Below the pieces are notes generated by a model that searched no databases, was not told the DNA's origin, and saw nothing but the letters and a program-made list of their open reading frames with translations. A stretch of DNA of 64,000 nucleotides, from the NCBI RefSeq assembly GCF_008329605.1, contig NZ_NPKO01000010.1, positions 62,001 to 126,000 of the forward strand. The letters are read 5' to 3'. The DNA comes from Mycolicibacterium sp. P9-64 (GTDB taxonomy: Bacteria; Actinomycetota; Actinomycetes; Mycobacteriales; Mycobacteriaceae). Below are positions 26,193-37,436 of this stretch, one piece after another (position 1 is the first letter of the stretch; each line of letters begins with the position of its first letter). Position numbers and translations under genes: made by a program.

Positions 26193-27731
26193 CTCGTCCT
26201 CCGATACGCCGCACGCAGCGACCGCGGTCTGGTTCGTGCCAACAACGAAGACTCGGTGTACGCCGGTGCGCGGCTGCTTGCCCTTGCCGACGGCATGGGC
26301 GGCCACGCCGCGGGCGAAGTCGCCTCCCAGCTGGTGATCGCCGCTCTGGCACATCTCGATGACGACGAGCCGGGCGGTGATCTGCTCAGCCAACTCAACG
26401 AGGCCGTGCACCAAGGCAACGCCGCGATCGCCGCGCACGTCGAGGCGGATCCCGAACTCGAGGGCATGGGCACGACTCTCACGGCAATCCTGTTCGCGGG
26501 CAACAAACTTGGCCTCGTACACATCGGTGACTCCCGCGGCTACCTGCTCCGCGACGGCGAGCTCGGCCAGATCACCAAGGACGACACCTTCGTCCAGACA
26601 TTGGTCGACGAGGGCCGCATCACCGCCGAGGAGGCGCACAGCCACCCGCAGCGCTCGCTGATCATGCGGGCGCTCACCGGCCACGAGGTCGAGCCCACGC
26701 TGATCGTGCGCGAGGCCCGCACCGGTGACCGCTACCTGCTGTGCTCCGACGGGTTGTCCGATCCGGTCAGCCACGACACCATTCTGGAAGCGCTGCAGAT
26801 CCCCGACGTAGCCCAAAGTGCCGACCGGCTCATCGAATTGGCGCTGCGCGGTGGCGGGCCGGACAACGTCACCGTGGTCGTGGCCGACGTCGTCGACTAT
26901 GGCTACGGCCAGACCCAGCCCATCCTCGCCGGCGCAGTCTCGGGCGACGACGACCAGACCGCTCCGCCCAACACCTCGGCGGGCCGGGCGTCTGCCTTCA
27001 ACCCGCGCCGCAATGCGGCCGGGCCAACGAAACGGCCGTCGACCGAGCCGGAACCGCCTCCGCGCAAACCACGGTCACGGCGCAGGATGGCCTACGCGGC
27101 CGTCCTGTTGGTGCTATTGGTGGTCGCCGGGCTGGCCGTCGGCCGGTTCATGCTGCAGAGCAACTACTACGTCGCCGAGCACGACGGCGCGGTCTACATC
27201 ATGCGCGGTGTGCAGGGCTCGTTTCTCGGAATGCCACTGCAGCAGCCGTTTCGGATCGCCTGTCTCGACTCCCGCAACGACCTGAAGATCATCGGCGTCG
27301 ACGACCCCCGTACCGGCTGCCAACTATTGAAGGTCGGCGACCTCCGGGAGTCCGAGCGCGCGCAGGTCACCGCTGGACTCCCCACCGGCAGCGTCGACGA
27401 CGCCATCCGGCAGCTCAACGAGCTCGGTCAGACCTCGCTGCTGCCGATCTGCGCACCGCCCAAGCCGACGCCGACCACTAGCGAGAAGCCACCGCCGCCG
27501 GCCGCGCCGCCGGGACCGTCCACCCCGCCCTCTGCCGGTGTGCCGCCCGTCTCGACGCCACCGCCTAGCCAGGACCCGTCGCCGACGGCCGAGGTCCCCA
27601 CCACCGTGACCGCACCTGCTTCGCCCGGCCCGCCACCCTCGTCGCAGCCCCCGCCCACGCCGTCGCCGACTGCTACGGCACTGCCTCCCCCATCTCAGGA
27701 GCCGGGCACCAACTGCCGGGCTGCGTCATGA
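26187..27731 (+). CDS. pstP: PP2C serine/threonine phosphatase PstP
   Basis: 514 residues. The cytoplasmic PP2C domain (1-240) has the metal motifs VRANNEDSVYAG, ADGMGGHAAGEVAS, HIGDSRGYLLRDGEL, CSDGLSDPVS and GGPDNVTVVVADV. A basic linker leads to one membrane segment (residues about 301-322) and an extracytoplasmic tail ending in a Pro-, Ser- and Thr-rich stretch. It dephosphorylates PknA, PknB and their substrates, including CwlM and PbpA. The stop overlaps rodA (ATGA at 27728-27731). Confidence 0.95.
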   Translation: MTLVLRYAARSDRGLVRANNEDSVYAGARLLALADGMGGHAAGEVASQLVIAALAHLDDDEPGGDLLSQLNEAVHQGNAAIAAHVEADPELEGMGTTLTAILFAGNKLGLVHIGDSRGYLLRDGELGQITKDDTFVQTLVDEGRITAEEAHSHPQRSLIMRALTGHEVEPTLIVREARTGDRYLLCSDGLSDPVSHDTILEALQIPDVAQSADRLIELALRGGGPDNVTVVVADVVDYGYGQTQPILAGAVSGDDDQTAPPNTSAGRASAFNPRRNAAGPTKRPSTEPEPPPRKPRSRRRMAYAAVLLVLLVVAGLAVGRFMLQSNYYVAEHDGAVYIMRGVQGSFLGMPLQQPFRIACLDSRNDLKIIGVDDPRTGCQLLKVGDLRESERAQVTAGLPTGSVDDAIRQLNELGQTSLLPICAPPKPTPTTSEKPPPPAAPPGPSTPPSAGVPPVSTPPPSQDPSPTAEVPTTVTAPASPGPPPSSQPPPTPSPTATALPPPSQEPGTNCRAAS

Positions 27732-29146
27732 CGACCACCCAACCGCAGGTCCCGGTGACCGTTGTGCCACCAATGCCCAACCGGCGCAACGCCGAACTGT
27801 TCCTGCTCGGCTTCGCGGCAGTGATCACGATGGTGGCACTGCTGATCGTCGAGGCCAACCAAGAGCAGGGCCTGCGCTGGGACCTCGTTCAGTACCTGGT
27901 CATCTACGTCGCGCTGTTCGCCGTCGCACATCTGGCGATCCGGCGCTTCGCGCCCTACGCCGATCCGCTGCTGCTTCCTGTCGTCGCGGTGCTGAATGGC
28001 CTTGGCCTGGTGATGATTCACCGTCTCGACCTCGCTGCGGGCCCTCTCGCTCCTGGCGTCGCGCCCGGACCGAGCGCCAACCAGCAGATGCTGTGGACGC
28101 TCGTCGGCGTCGCCGGCTTCTCGCTCGTCGTGATCTTCCTTCGCGATCACCGGGTCCTTGCCAAGTACGGCTACGTGTGCGGCCTCAGTGGCCTCATCCT
28201 GCTGATCATTCCGGCATTGCTGCCGCGGTCGATGTCCGAGCAGAACGGCGCCAAGATCTGGATTCGCTTGCCCGGCTTCTCGATTCAGCCCGCCGAGTTC
28301 TCCAAGATCTTGCTGCTGATCTTCTTCGCTGCAGTCCTGGTCGCCAAGCGCGACCTGTTCACCAGTGCAGGCAAGCACGTCTTCGGCATGGATCTGCCTC
28401 GGCCCCGCGACCTCGCCCCGCTGCTTGCGGCATGGACGGCGTCGGTCGGCGTGATGGTGTTCGAGAAGGACCTCGGCACCTCGCTGCTGCTGTACGCGTC
28501 GTTTCTCGTCGTCGTCTACATCGCCACCGAGCGGCTCAGCTGGGTCCTGCTCGGTCTGACCCTGTTCGCGGCGGGAAGCGTTGCGGCGTACTACGCCTTC
28601 GCCCACGTGCAAGTCCGCGTGCAGACCTGGCTCGATCCGTTCGCCGACCCCGACGGCGCCGGATATCAGATGGTGCAGTCGCTGTTCAGCTTCGCCACAG
28701 GCGGCATCTTCGGCACCGGCCTCGGCAACGGCCAACCCGGCACCGTGCCCGCGGCGTCCACCGACTTCATCGTCGCCGCGATCGGCGAGGAGCTCGGCCT
28801 CGTCGGCGTGGCGGCCGTGCTGATGCTCTACACGATCGTCATCATCCGCGGCCTGCGCACCGCCATCGCGGTCCGCGACAGCTTCGGCAAGCTGCTCGCC
28901 GCAGGCCTCGCCTCGACGCTGGCCATCCAGCTGTTCATCGTCGTCGGCGGCGTCACCAAGTTGATCCCGCTCACCGGCCTGACCACCCCGTGGATGTCGT
29001 ACGGCGGCTCGTCACTGCTGGCCAACTACGTCCTGCTGGCGATCCTGATCCGGATCTCGGATGCCGCGCGTCGCCCGCTCAACCCGAAGGCACCGAACAG
29101 CACGCCGATAGCCGCCGCGGGCACGGAGGTGATCGCGAAGGTATGA
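27728..29146 (+). CDS. rodA: SEDS peptidoglycan glycosyltransferase RodA
   Basis: 472 residues with about 10-12 membrane segments. The SEDS motifs are GAKIWIRLPGFSIQPAEFSKILL, FEKDLGTSLLLY, GLGNGQPGTVPAASTDFIVAAIGEELGLVG and TTPWMSYGGSSLLANY. It polymerises lipid II with the adjacent transpeptidase PbpA for lateral and polar wall growth. The start and stop overlap pstP and pbpA by ATGA junctions. Confidence 0.94.
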   Translation: MTTTQPQVPVTVVPPMPNRRNAELFLLGFAAVITMVALLIVEANQEQGLRWDLVQYLVIYVALFAVAHLAIRRFAPYADPLLLPVVAVLNGLGLVMIHRLDLAAGPLAPGVAPGPSANQQMLWTLVGVAGFSLVVIFLRDHRVLAKYGYVCGLSGLILLIIPALLPRSMSEQNGAKIWIRLPGFSIQPAEFSKILLLIFFAAVLVAKRDLFTSAGKHVFGMDLPRPRDLAPLLAAWTASVGVMVFEKDLGTSLLLYASFLVVVYIATERLSWVLLGLTLFAAGSVAAYYAFAHVQVRVQTWLDPFADPDGAGYQMVQSLFSFATGGIFGTGLGNGQPGTVPAASTDFIVAAIGEELGLVGVAAVLMLYTIVIIRGLRTAIAVRDSFGKLLAAGLASTLAIQLFIVVGGVTKLIPLTGLTTPWMSYGGSSLLANYVLLAILIRISDAARRPLNPKAPNSTPIAAAGTEVIAKV

Positions 29147-30618
29147 ACACCTCCCTGCGCCGCGTCTCCATCGCGATCATGGCGTTGATCGTGCTGCTGC
29201 TGGCCAACGCCACGATGACCCAGGTCTTCACCGCCGACGGATTGCGCGCCGACCCGCGCAACCAACGTGTCCTTCTCGACGAATACTCCCGCCAGCGCGG
29301 CCAGATCTCGGCAGGTGGCCAGCTGCTGGCCTACTCGACGTCGACCGACGGGCGCTTTCGGTTCCTGCGGGTCTACCCGAATCCGCTGGCCTACGCGCCG
29401 GTTACCGGCTTCTACTCACTGCGCTACTCCAGCGCGGGTCTCGAACGCGCCGAGGACGCCGTGCTGAACGGTTCCGACGAGCGCCTGTTCGGCAAGCGGC
29501 TTGCCGACTTCTTCACCGGTCGAGATCCTCGGGGCGGCAACGTGGGCACGACCCTCAACCCGCAGGTGCAGCAAGCCGCATGGGATGCGATGGCACAGGG
29601 CTGCAACGGTCCGTGCAAGGGCGCGGTGGTTGCTCTCGAGCCGTCGACGGGCAAGATCCTGGCCATGGTCTCGGCGCCGTCCTACGATCCGAACCTGCTC
29701 GCCTCTCACGACGTCGACCAGCAGTCCGCGGCGTGGGAGCAGCTGCGGGACGACCCGAACGCGCCGCTCGTCAACAGGGCCATCTCCGAGACCTATCCCC
29801 CGGGCTCGACGTTCAAGGTGATCACCACCGCCGCTGCGCTGCAGAACGGCGCGACTCCGGACACCCAGCTCACGGCTGCTTCGCGAATTGCGTTGCCGGA
29901 CAGCACCGCAACGTTGGAGAACTACGCCGGCTCCAGTTGCGGCGGCGGTCCGACGGCGTCGCTGCGGGAGGCCTTCGCGAAGTCCTGCAATACTGCCTTC
30001 GTCCAGCTCGGCATGAACACCGGAACCGACGCGCTGCGGGGTGCGGCGCGCGCGTTCGGGCTCGACTCCGCTCCCCTTTCGATTCCCCTTCAGGTGGCCG
30101 AGTCGACCGTCGGCGCCATCAGCGACCCGGCCGCACTCGGCATGTCGAGCATCGGTCAGAAGGACGTTGCGGTGACCCCGCTGCAGAACGCCGTCGTGGC
30201 CGCGACGATCGCCAACGACGGCGTCAGGATGGCCCCGTATCTGGTCGATGACCTCAAGGGTCCCGACCTCTCCAACATCAACACGACCGCTCCTCAGGAA
30301 GTCCGGCGAGCGGTGTCCTCACAGGTCGCTACTACACTTACGGACCTGATGATTGGCGCCGAGCAGGCGACGCAGCAGAAGGGAGCCATCGCCGGCGTGC
30401 AGATCGCTTCCAAGACGGGCACCGCCGAGCATGGCACCGACCCGCGCAACACTCCTCCCCACGCCTGGTACATCGCCTTTGCGCCGGCCAAGGCCCCCAA
30501 GGTGGCCGTCGCGGTACTCGTGGAGAATGGTGGCGATAGGTTGTCCGCCACCGGGGGTGCGCTGGCCGCGCCGATCGGCCGCGCCACCATCGCCGCGGCG
30601 CTGCGGGAGGGATCATGA
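29143..30618 (+). CDS. pbpA: Class B penicillin-binding protein PbpA
   Basis: 491 residues. It has one N-terminal membrane anchor (residues 10-30), a dimerisation/pedestal domain, then the transpeptidase. The active-site Ser222 is in STFK, AKSCNTAF is the SxN motif and ASKTGTAEHG is the KTG motif. It cross-links peptidoglycan at septum and poles with RodA. The length equals that of the tubercle protein. The start at 29143 overlaps the rodA stop; the longer frame in the same phase from 28093 is the rodA shadow. Confidence 0.95.
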   Translation: MNTSLRRVSIAIMALIVLLLANATMTQVFTADGLRADPRNQRVLLDEYSRQRGQISAGGQLLAYSTSTDGRFRFLRVYPNPLAYAPVTGFYSLRYSSAGLERAEDAVLNGSDERLFGKRLADFFTGRDPRGGNVGTTLNPQVQQAAWDAMAQGCNGPCKGAVVALEPSTGKILAMVSAPSYDPNLLASHDVDQQSAAWEQLRDDPNAPLVNRAISETYPPGSTFKVITTAAALQNGATPDTQLTAASRIALPDSTATLENYAGSSCGGGPTASLREAFAKSCNTAFVQLGMNTGTDALRGAARAFGLDSAPLSIPLQVAESTVGAISDPAALGMSSIGQKDVAVTPLQNAVVAATIANDGVRMAPYLVDDLKGPDLSNINTTAPQEVRRAVSSQVATTLTDLMIGAEQATQQKGAIAGVQIASKTGTAEHGTDPRNTPPHAWYIAFAPAKAPKVAVAVLVENGGDRLSATGGALAAPIGRATIAAALREGS

Positions 30619-31918
30619 GCGCGCGCGTCGGAGTGACGCTGTCCGACCGCTACCGGTTGCAGCGACTCATCGCCACCGGTGGCATGGGCCAGGTGTGGGA
30701 AAGCGTCGACACCCGGCTAGGCCGTCAGGTCGCCATCAAGGTGCTCAAGGCAGAGTTCTCGTCCGATCCCGAGTTCGTCGAGCGGTTTCGCGCAGAGGCC
30801 CGCACGGTCGCCATGCTCAACCACCCCGGCATCGCCAGCGTGTACGACTACGGCGAGACCGAGCTCGACGTCGGTGAGGGCCGCACCGCATACCTGGTGA
30901 TGGAACTCGTCAACGGCGAACCGCTGAACGCCGTGATCAAGCGCACCGGACGGCTATCGCTGCGGCACGCCCTGGACATGCTCGAGCAGACTGGCAGGGC
31001 CCTTCAGGTCGCCCACACCGCCGGCCTGGTGCACCGCGACGTCAAGCCGGGCAACATCCTCATCACGCCCACCGGGCAGGTGAAACTCACCGACTTCGGC
31101 ATCGCCAAGGCCGTCGACGCCGCTCCCGTCACCCAGACCGGCATGGTCATGGGCACTGCGCAGTACATCGCACCGGAGCAGGCGCTCGGCAAGGACGCCA
31201 CCGCGGCCAGCGACGTCTACTCGCTCGGGGTGGTCGGGTACGAGACCCTTGCGGGCCGACGGCCGTTCACCGGTGACGGTGCGCTGACGGTGGCGATGAA
31301 GCACATCAAGGAGCAGCCCGCACCGCTGCCTGCCGATCTGCCGCCCAACGTGCGCGAGCTGATCGAGATCACCCTGGCCAAGGAGCCCGGCCACCGGTAC
31401 CGCTCCGGTGGGCCGTTCGCCGACGCCGTGGCCGCGGTGCGCGCCGGACGCCGGCCGCCCCGGCCCAACCATGCGCCGTCCATCGGTCGGGCCGCCCCCG
31501 CGGCGATCCCGTCGGTCACCCAGGCCCGTGCCGTCGCCGACTACGGCAGCAGACCGCCGACCGCCGCCCGCCCGCGCCCCGTGACGGGCAGCCACCGCAC
31601 GCCGGTGCCGGCGCGCCGCACCTTCTCCCCCGGTCAGCGCGCGCTGCTGTGGGCGGCCGGGGTGCTCGGTGCTCTGGCCATCGTCATCGCGATCCTGATC
31701 GTGCTGAACGCCCAGGATCGCAAGGACAACCAGTCGCCGCCGCCGACGATCACCAACACCAGTACCACCATCGTGCCCCCGCCGGCGCCCGCCTCACCGG
31801 GCGCGATGCCCGCCCCGGCGACGTTTGATCCAGCGCCCGTCGTCGACGGTGGAGACCACGACGGTGCGGATCCATCTCCCGTCGCTTCGCTCGCCCTGGC
31901 CTTAGAAGACACGGGGCA

Positions 31919-31922
<4 letters not shown>
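30615..31922 (+). CDS. pknA: Serine/threonine protein kinase PknA
   Basis: 435 residues. The kinase domain has the P-loop IATGGMGQVW, Lys42, HRDVKPGN (Asp142), DFG at 160-162 and GTAQYIAPEQA. A juxtamembrane Pro- and Arg-rich linker, a membrane segment near residues 340-360 and a short Pro/Ala-rich extracytoplasmic tail follow. It is essential in mycobacteria, where it phosphorylates Wag31, FtsZ, CwlM and others. ATGA overlaps join it to pbpA and pknB. Confidence 0.95.
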
Positions 31923-33794
<1,872 letters not shown>

Positions 33795-33817
<23 letters not shown>

Positions 33818-34469
33818 CCGCCCGAACGGTCTCGGCGACGTCGCGTTCCAGCTGAGCCACCAATGCCTCGGCGGGCGGCGTGCCGCACAGCGTCAGCCAG
33901 TTGGCCAGCATCCGGTGACCACCCTCGGTGAGGATCGACTCGGGGTGGAACTGCACTCCGTGGATCGGCAGATCGACGTGCTGCACGCCCATGATGACGC
34001 CGCCCTCGGTGCGCGCGGTCACCTGCAGCACGTCGGGCACAGTGTCCGGAAGGATCGTCAGCGAGTGATATCGCGTCGCGGTGAACGGGTCCGGAAGTCC
34101 TTGCAGCACACCAACATTCGCGTGGTGCACGCTGCTGGTCTTGCCGTGTAGCAGTTCCGGAGCCCGGTCGACGGTGCCGCCGAACGCCACCCCGATGGCC
34201 TGGTGTCCGAGGCACACGCCGAGCAGCGGAGTCTTCGCCGCCGCGCACGCACGCACCAGGGGGATGGACGCGCCTGCGCGCTCCGGAGTGCCAGGGCCGG
34301 GGCTGAGCAGGATGCCGTCGAACTCCTCGGCGACCGCTTGGACCTCGGCGTCGCCGGCCAGGCGGGCGTCGTCGTTGCGCCAGACTTCCGCGTTCACGCC
34401 GAGCTGACCCAGGTACTGGACCAGGTTGAACACGAAGCTGTCGTAGTTGTCGACGACCAGAACCTTCAT
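33795..34469 (-). CDS. trpG: Anthranilate/para-aminobenzoate synthase amidotransferase component II
   Basis: 224 residues of the class I glutamine amidotransferase family. VVDNYDSFVFNLVQYL opens the fold, LLSPGPGTPE forms the oxyanion loop, LLGVCLGHQAIG holds the nucleophilic Cys, and the catalytic dyad is in VQFHPESILTEGG. It supplies ammonia to the chorismate-using partner for p-aminobenzoate (folate) or anthranilate. The position matches Rv0013. It is convergent with pknB and overlaps it by 23 bp. Confidence 0.93.
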
Positions 34470-34491
34470 CGGTCCAGGTTACTGGGTGCTC

Positions 34492-35262
34492 TCAGTAGCC
34501 AAGGGGACCGGCGGGCTTGGCGAAGCGCATCCGCACCGGGGCCGGGTACCCGACCAGCTCGACGCTGTCGCGCGGCTGCTCGGTGTAGCCGAGCCCGAAC
34601 CTCACCACGTACTGCTTGTAGAGCGTGACCAACGGGGCGGCCGCGAGCGCCGCCCGCATCGCAGGGACGTTGCCGATCGCGGTGATGACGTACGGGGGAC
34701 CGTAGGTGCGCCCGTTCAGAAGCAGGGTGTTTCCGACACAGCGGGGAGCCGAGGTGCCGATGAGCCGCTGATCCTGCATCTGGATGCCCTCGGCACCGGC
34801 GGTCCACAGCGCGTTCAGCACCGCCTGGACGTCCTGCTGATGGACCACCAGATCGTCGGGGGAGGCGTCGCCGGGGAATCGGCCCTCGGCGTCGCGCTGC
34901 GCGTCGGTCAGGGTGATCACCAGACCTGGGCCGCGCATGGGGTTCAGCCCGGCGTCGGCGGCGAGCACGTCGGCACGGCTGGTGATGGCGGCGAGCGCCG
35001 CATCGGCGCCGGGGGAGCCGCCATGGCGGGTGTCGATCTGGGTGACGAGCCCGTCGCGATCGCTGGAGAGCCGGTCGACGGAGGCCTGGGCGTCGCGGAC
35101 CAGGTCGACGAGTCGCGGTGAATCACTGCGACGAATCTCACCGCCCTGCGAGGCGGTGTGCGTCGCGGCCAGCAGCAGGCCCGCGCACAGGCATACGGCG
35201 GGCACGCCGAAACGCCAGGCGGACCGGCGATGAGCGTTCGAGGGCTCGCGTGTCGTGCTCAT
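34492..35262 (-). CDS. DUF881 membrane protein, Rv0012-like
   Basis: 256 residues. The start was moved to MSTTREPSNAHRR at 35262, where AGGAGG lies 4-5 nt upstream, rather than the open extension. One N-terminal membrane segment (WRFGVPAVCLCAGLLLAA) is followed by a coiled segment and the extracytoplasmic DUF881 domain (GPGLVITLTDAQRD, VLNALWTAGAEGIQMQDQRL, NGRTYGPPYVITAIG). Such proteins sit beside crgA in actinobacteria and are suspected divisome or wall factors, but the function is unproven. Confidence 0.88.
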   Translation of the reverse strand: MSTTREPSNAHRRSAWRFGVPAVCLCAGLLLAATHTASQGGEIRRSDSPRLVDLVRDAQASVDRLSSDRDGLVTQIDTRHGGSPGADAALAAITSRADVLAADAGLNPMRGPGLVITLTDAQRDAEGRFPGDASPDDLVVHQQDVQAVLNALWTAGAEGIQMQDQRLIGTSAPRCVGNTLLLNGRTYGPPYVITAIGNVPAMRAALAAAPLVTLYKQYVVRFGLGYTEQPRDSVELVGYPAPVRMRFAKPAGPLGY

Positions 35263-35377
35263 CGTCCCTCCTCGGCGGTGTTGGCGATTTCTCTGTGGGA
35301 CAGCGTGCTGGGTTAGGCTCTCAGGTGCATCCGCTTCATCGTCGCACCCGCGACGCCGACTGTCCGCGAAGGTACCC

Positions 35378-35662
35378 ATGCCCAAGTCCAAGGTTCGCAA
35401 GAAGAGTGACTTCACTGCCAGCTCGGTGAGTCGCACTCCGGTCAAGGTCAAGGCCGGGCCGTCGAGCGTGTGGTTCGTCGTGCTCTTCATCGGTTTGATG
35501 CTGATCGGCCTGCTGTGGCTGCTGGTATTCCAGTTGGCGGCCACCAACCCCGTGGACGCCCCGGGTTTCCTGCAATGGATGGCCGACCTCGCCCAGTGGA
35601 ACTACGCCATCGCGTTTGCCTGCATGATCAGCGGCCTGTTGCTCACGATGCGCTGGCGGTGA
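35378..35662 (+). CDS. crgA: Cell division protein CrgA
   Basis: 94 residues starting MPKSKVRKKSDFT, the family signature. Two membrane segments (residues about 35-56 and 72-90) and a basic cytoplasmic N-terminus are seen. In mycobacteria it bridges FtsZ, FtsI, FtsQ and CwsA at the septum. The start at 35378 gives the normal length; the frame continues 41 codons upstream without family similarity. Confidence 0.95.
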   Translation: MPKSKVRKKSDFTASSVSRTPVKVKAGPSSVWFVVLFIGLMLIGLLWLLVFQLAATNPVDAPGFLQWMADLAQWNYAIAFACMISGLLLTMRWR

Positions 35663-35733
35663 GCATCCTTCCCACCAGGATGCATTCAAAGTGGTCTCGA
35701 TGCGTTACCCGTCCGGCTACCTTTTCTTCACCC

Positions 35734-35782
35734 AATCACATCGTTGTGATTCATCCCCATTGGGGATAGCGCCTGTGGATAA
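35734..35782. promoter_or_regulatory. Stacked hairpins and a perfect DnaA box upstream of the PH-domain gene
   Basis: Two small inverted repeats lie back to back (AATCAC 35734-35739 with GTGATT 35746-35751; ATCCCC 35753-35758 with GGGGAT 35762-35767), followed by TGTGGATAA (35774-35782), the complement of the consensus DnaA box TTATCCACA. They sit in the 155-bp crgA/PH-domain gap, about 14 kb from oriC. This may be transcriptional control by DnaA, or chance. Confidence 0.4.
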
Positions 35783-35817
35783 CCCGATACGCCACGCTTA
35801 GAGGGTGTTAACAAGCT

Positions 35818-36237
35818 ATGCAGCAAACTGAATGGGGTCCACCGACCGCCGGCATTGCTGCGTGCGGAATTCTCGGCCTCTTGATGGCCACAGCCGTTGT
35901 GACCGTAGTCACAGATGCCCCAGGGCGCATCCTTGGGGGCATTGCCGCGGTCGGATTGCTAGCGTTTGCAAGCATGTCGTGGCGGGCACGGCCAAAGTTG
36001 GCAATCACGCCGGCCGGAATCGTCGTCCGCGGCTGGTTGCGCACCCACACGTTGCGGCGTGACGACATCGCCCGAATCCGCATCACGGAATTCCGTCGGA
36101 TCGGGCGCAAGGTGCATCTGCTCGAGATCGACACCGCCGCCGACGACCGCTTGCTGGTGTTCACCCGATGGGATTTGGGCACCAGCCCACTCGACGTGCT
36201 CGACGCACTGACCGACGCCGGCTACGGCCCCCGCTAG
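35818..36237 (+). CDS. Membrane protein with bacterial PH domain, Rv0010c-like
   Basis: 139 residues. Two membrane segments near residues 10-30 and 35-52 are followed by a bPH-type domain (RPKLAITPAGIVVRGWLRTHTLRRDDIARIRITEFRRIGRKVHLLEID). Position, size and topology match Rv0010c between crgA and ppiA. The function is not established. An AT-rich run precedes the ATG. Confidence 0.85.
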   Translation: MQQTEWGPPTAGIAACGILGLLMATAVVTVVTDAPGRILGGIAAVGLLAFASMSWRARPKLAITPAGIVVRGWLRTHTLRRDDIARIRITEFRRIGRKVHLLEIDTAADDRLLVFTRWDLGTSPLDVLDALTDAGYGPR

Positions 36238-36252
36238 CCAGCCCCGCCCTTC

Positions 36253-36315
36253 CGCGAGCGCGCGTGTTTGTACCCCGACACGCCGCGAAAGGTGAGCATT
36301 CTGCGCGCGCTCGCG
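36253..36315. repeat. Long inverted repeat between convergent genes (mycobacterial dispersed-repeat type)
   Basis: The 12-bp arms CGCGAGCGCGCG (36253-36264) and CGCGCGCTCGCG (36304-36315) are perfect complements. An inner GCGTGT...ACACGC pair suggests a branched hairpin. It sits in the 90-bp gap between the convergent PH-domain and ppiA genes. I recall similar GTGTTTGTA-CCCCGACACGCCG elements in many mycobacterial intergenic regions. It probably acts as a bidirectional terminator. Confidence 0.6.
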
Positions 36316-36327
36316 CAGGGTTGAGCG

Positions 36328-36873
36328 CTACGAAATGGTGATCGACTCGATGACCACCGGGTCGACGGGACGGTCGCCACGGTCGGTCGGGGTGGCGCCG
36401 ATGGCGTCGACGACCTTCTGCGACTCCTCGTCGACGACCTCGCCGAAGATGGTGTGCTTGCGGTTCAGGTGCGGGGTCTTGCCCACCGTGATGAAGAACT
36501 GCGAGCCGTTGGTGCCGGGCCCGGCGTTGGCCATCGCCAGCAGGTAGGGCTTGTCGAACTGCAGTTCCGGGTGGAACTCGTCGGCGAACTGGTAGCCCGG
36601 TCCGCCACGGCCGGTACCGGTCGGGTCGCCGCCCTGAAGCATGAAGCCCGAGATGACGCGGTGGAAGATCGCGCCGTCGTAGAACGGGCCCTCCGTGCCG
36701 CCGGTTGCGTTCTCGGTGCTGTAGTCCTTGGTGCCCTGCGCAAGCCCGACGAAGTTCGAGACGGTCTTGGGGGCGTGGTTGCCGAACAGTGCGATCTTGA
36801 TGTCACCGCGGTTGGTGTGCAGGGTCGCGGTCGCTGTCTGAATTGGGCTCGTCACGGGATCCAAGTCTGCCAT
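36328..36873 (-). CDS. ppiA: Peptidyl-prolyl cis-trans isomerase A (cyclophilin)
   Basis: 181 residues. The cyclophilin core is complete: FHRVISGFMLQGGDPTGTGRGGPGYQFADEF, ANAGPGTNGSQFFITVGKTPHLNRKHTIFGEV. It catalyses prolyl bond isomerisation during protein folding. It starts MADLDPVTSPIQ at 36873; the 18-codon extension upstream is not family-like. The closest match is mycobacterial PpiA (Rv0009). Confidence 0.96.
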   Translation of the reverse strand: MADLDPVTSPIQTATATLHTNRGDIKIALFGNHAPKTVSNFVGLAQGTKDYSTENATGGTEGPFYDGAIFHRVISGFMLQGGDPTGTGRGGPGYQFADEFHPELQFDKPYLLAMANAGPGTNGSQFFITVGKTPHLNRKHTIFGEVVDEESQKVVDAIGATPTDRGDRPVDPVVIESITIS

Positions 36874-36996
36874 TCGTCTCTCCGGTGCCGGATCACGCCC
36901 CCGCCCGAATAGTGTTGACGCGGTCATCGGCCGCCGTCTGGTCGCCGATGATGGCAGGCTGGAACTTCATTCAGAGGACCGCGGAGAGGTGCGCCC

Positions 36997-37422
36997 ATGA
37001 GCTCGAAGACGAGTGCCGTCCGGTTGACCCCAAGGGAGAGGTTCGCCCGAGGCCTGAAGTACTCGACGGTGGGCCCGGTCGACGTCACCAGGGGAGCGCT
37101 GGGGATTGGACTGGGGACGGCGCACGCGTCGGCGACGTGGCTGGGGGAGCGGTACCGCAGCGGCAAGCTGCGCAAGGATCTCGCCGCCGCGCAGGAGTCG
37201 ATCGTCAACGAGCTCGCTGCGGCCCAGGAGGTCGTCGCCAACCTGCCGCAGGCGTTGCAGGAGGCCCGACGCTCCAAGCGCCGTCCGCGCCCCATCTTCG
37301 TGATCGCGGCAGGCGCCGCGGTGCTCGCCATTGGGGCAGTGTCGTTCTCGATCATCCGGCGCTCGACGCAGCCGGATCCTTCGCCGCTTCCGCCGAGCGT
37401 GGACGTCACCCCGAAGCCATAG
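36997..37422 (+). CDS. cwsA: Cell wall synthesis protein CwsA
   Basis: 141 residues. It starts RLTPRERFARGLKYSTVGPVDVTRG, followed by a helical region with AAQESIVNELAAAQEVVANLPQAL and one C-terminal membrane segment (PIFVIAAGAAVLAIGAVSFSII). Position and length match Rv0008c, which interacts with CrgA and Wag31 in polar growth. It is divergent from ppiA. Confidence 0.88.
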   Translation: MSSKTSAVRLTPRERFARGLKYSTVGPVDVTRGALGIGLGTAHASATWLGERYRSGKLRKDLAAAQESIVNELAAAQEVVANLPQALQEARRSKRRPRPIFVIAAGAAVLAIGAVSFSIIRRSTQPDPSPLPPSVDVTPKP

Positions 37423-37436
37423 CGGCGCAACGAAAG

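Noticed and set aside
28093..29142. 841-codon open frame extending pbpA upstream through rodA
   Set aside because: The first 350 codons are an out-of-frame, Arg-rich shadow of rodA; pbpA starts at 29143 with an ATGA junction.
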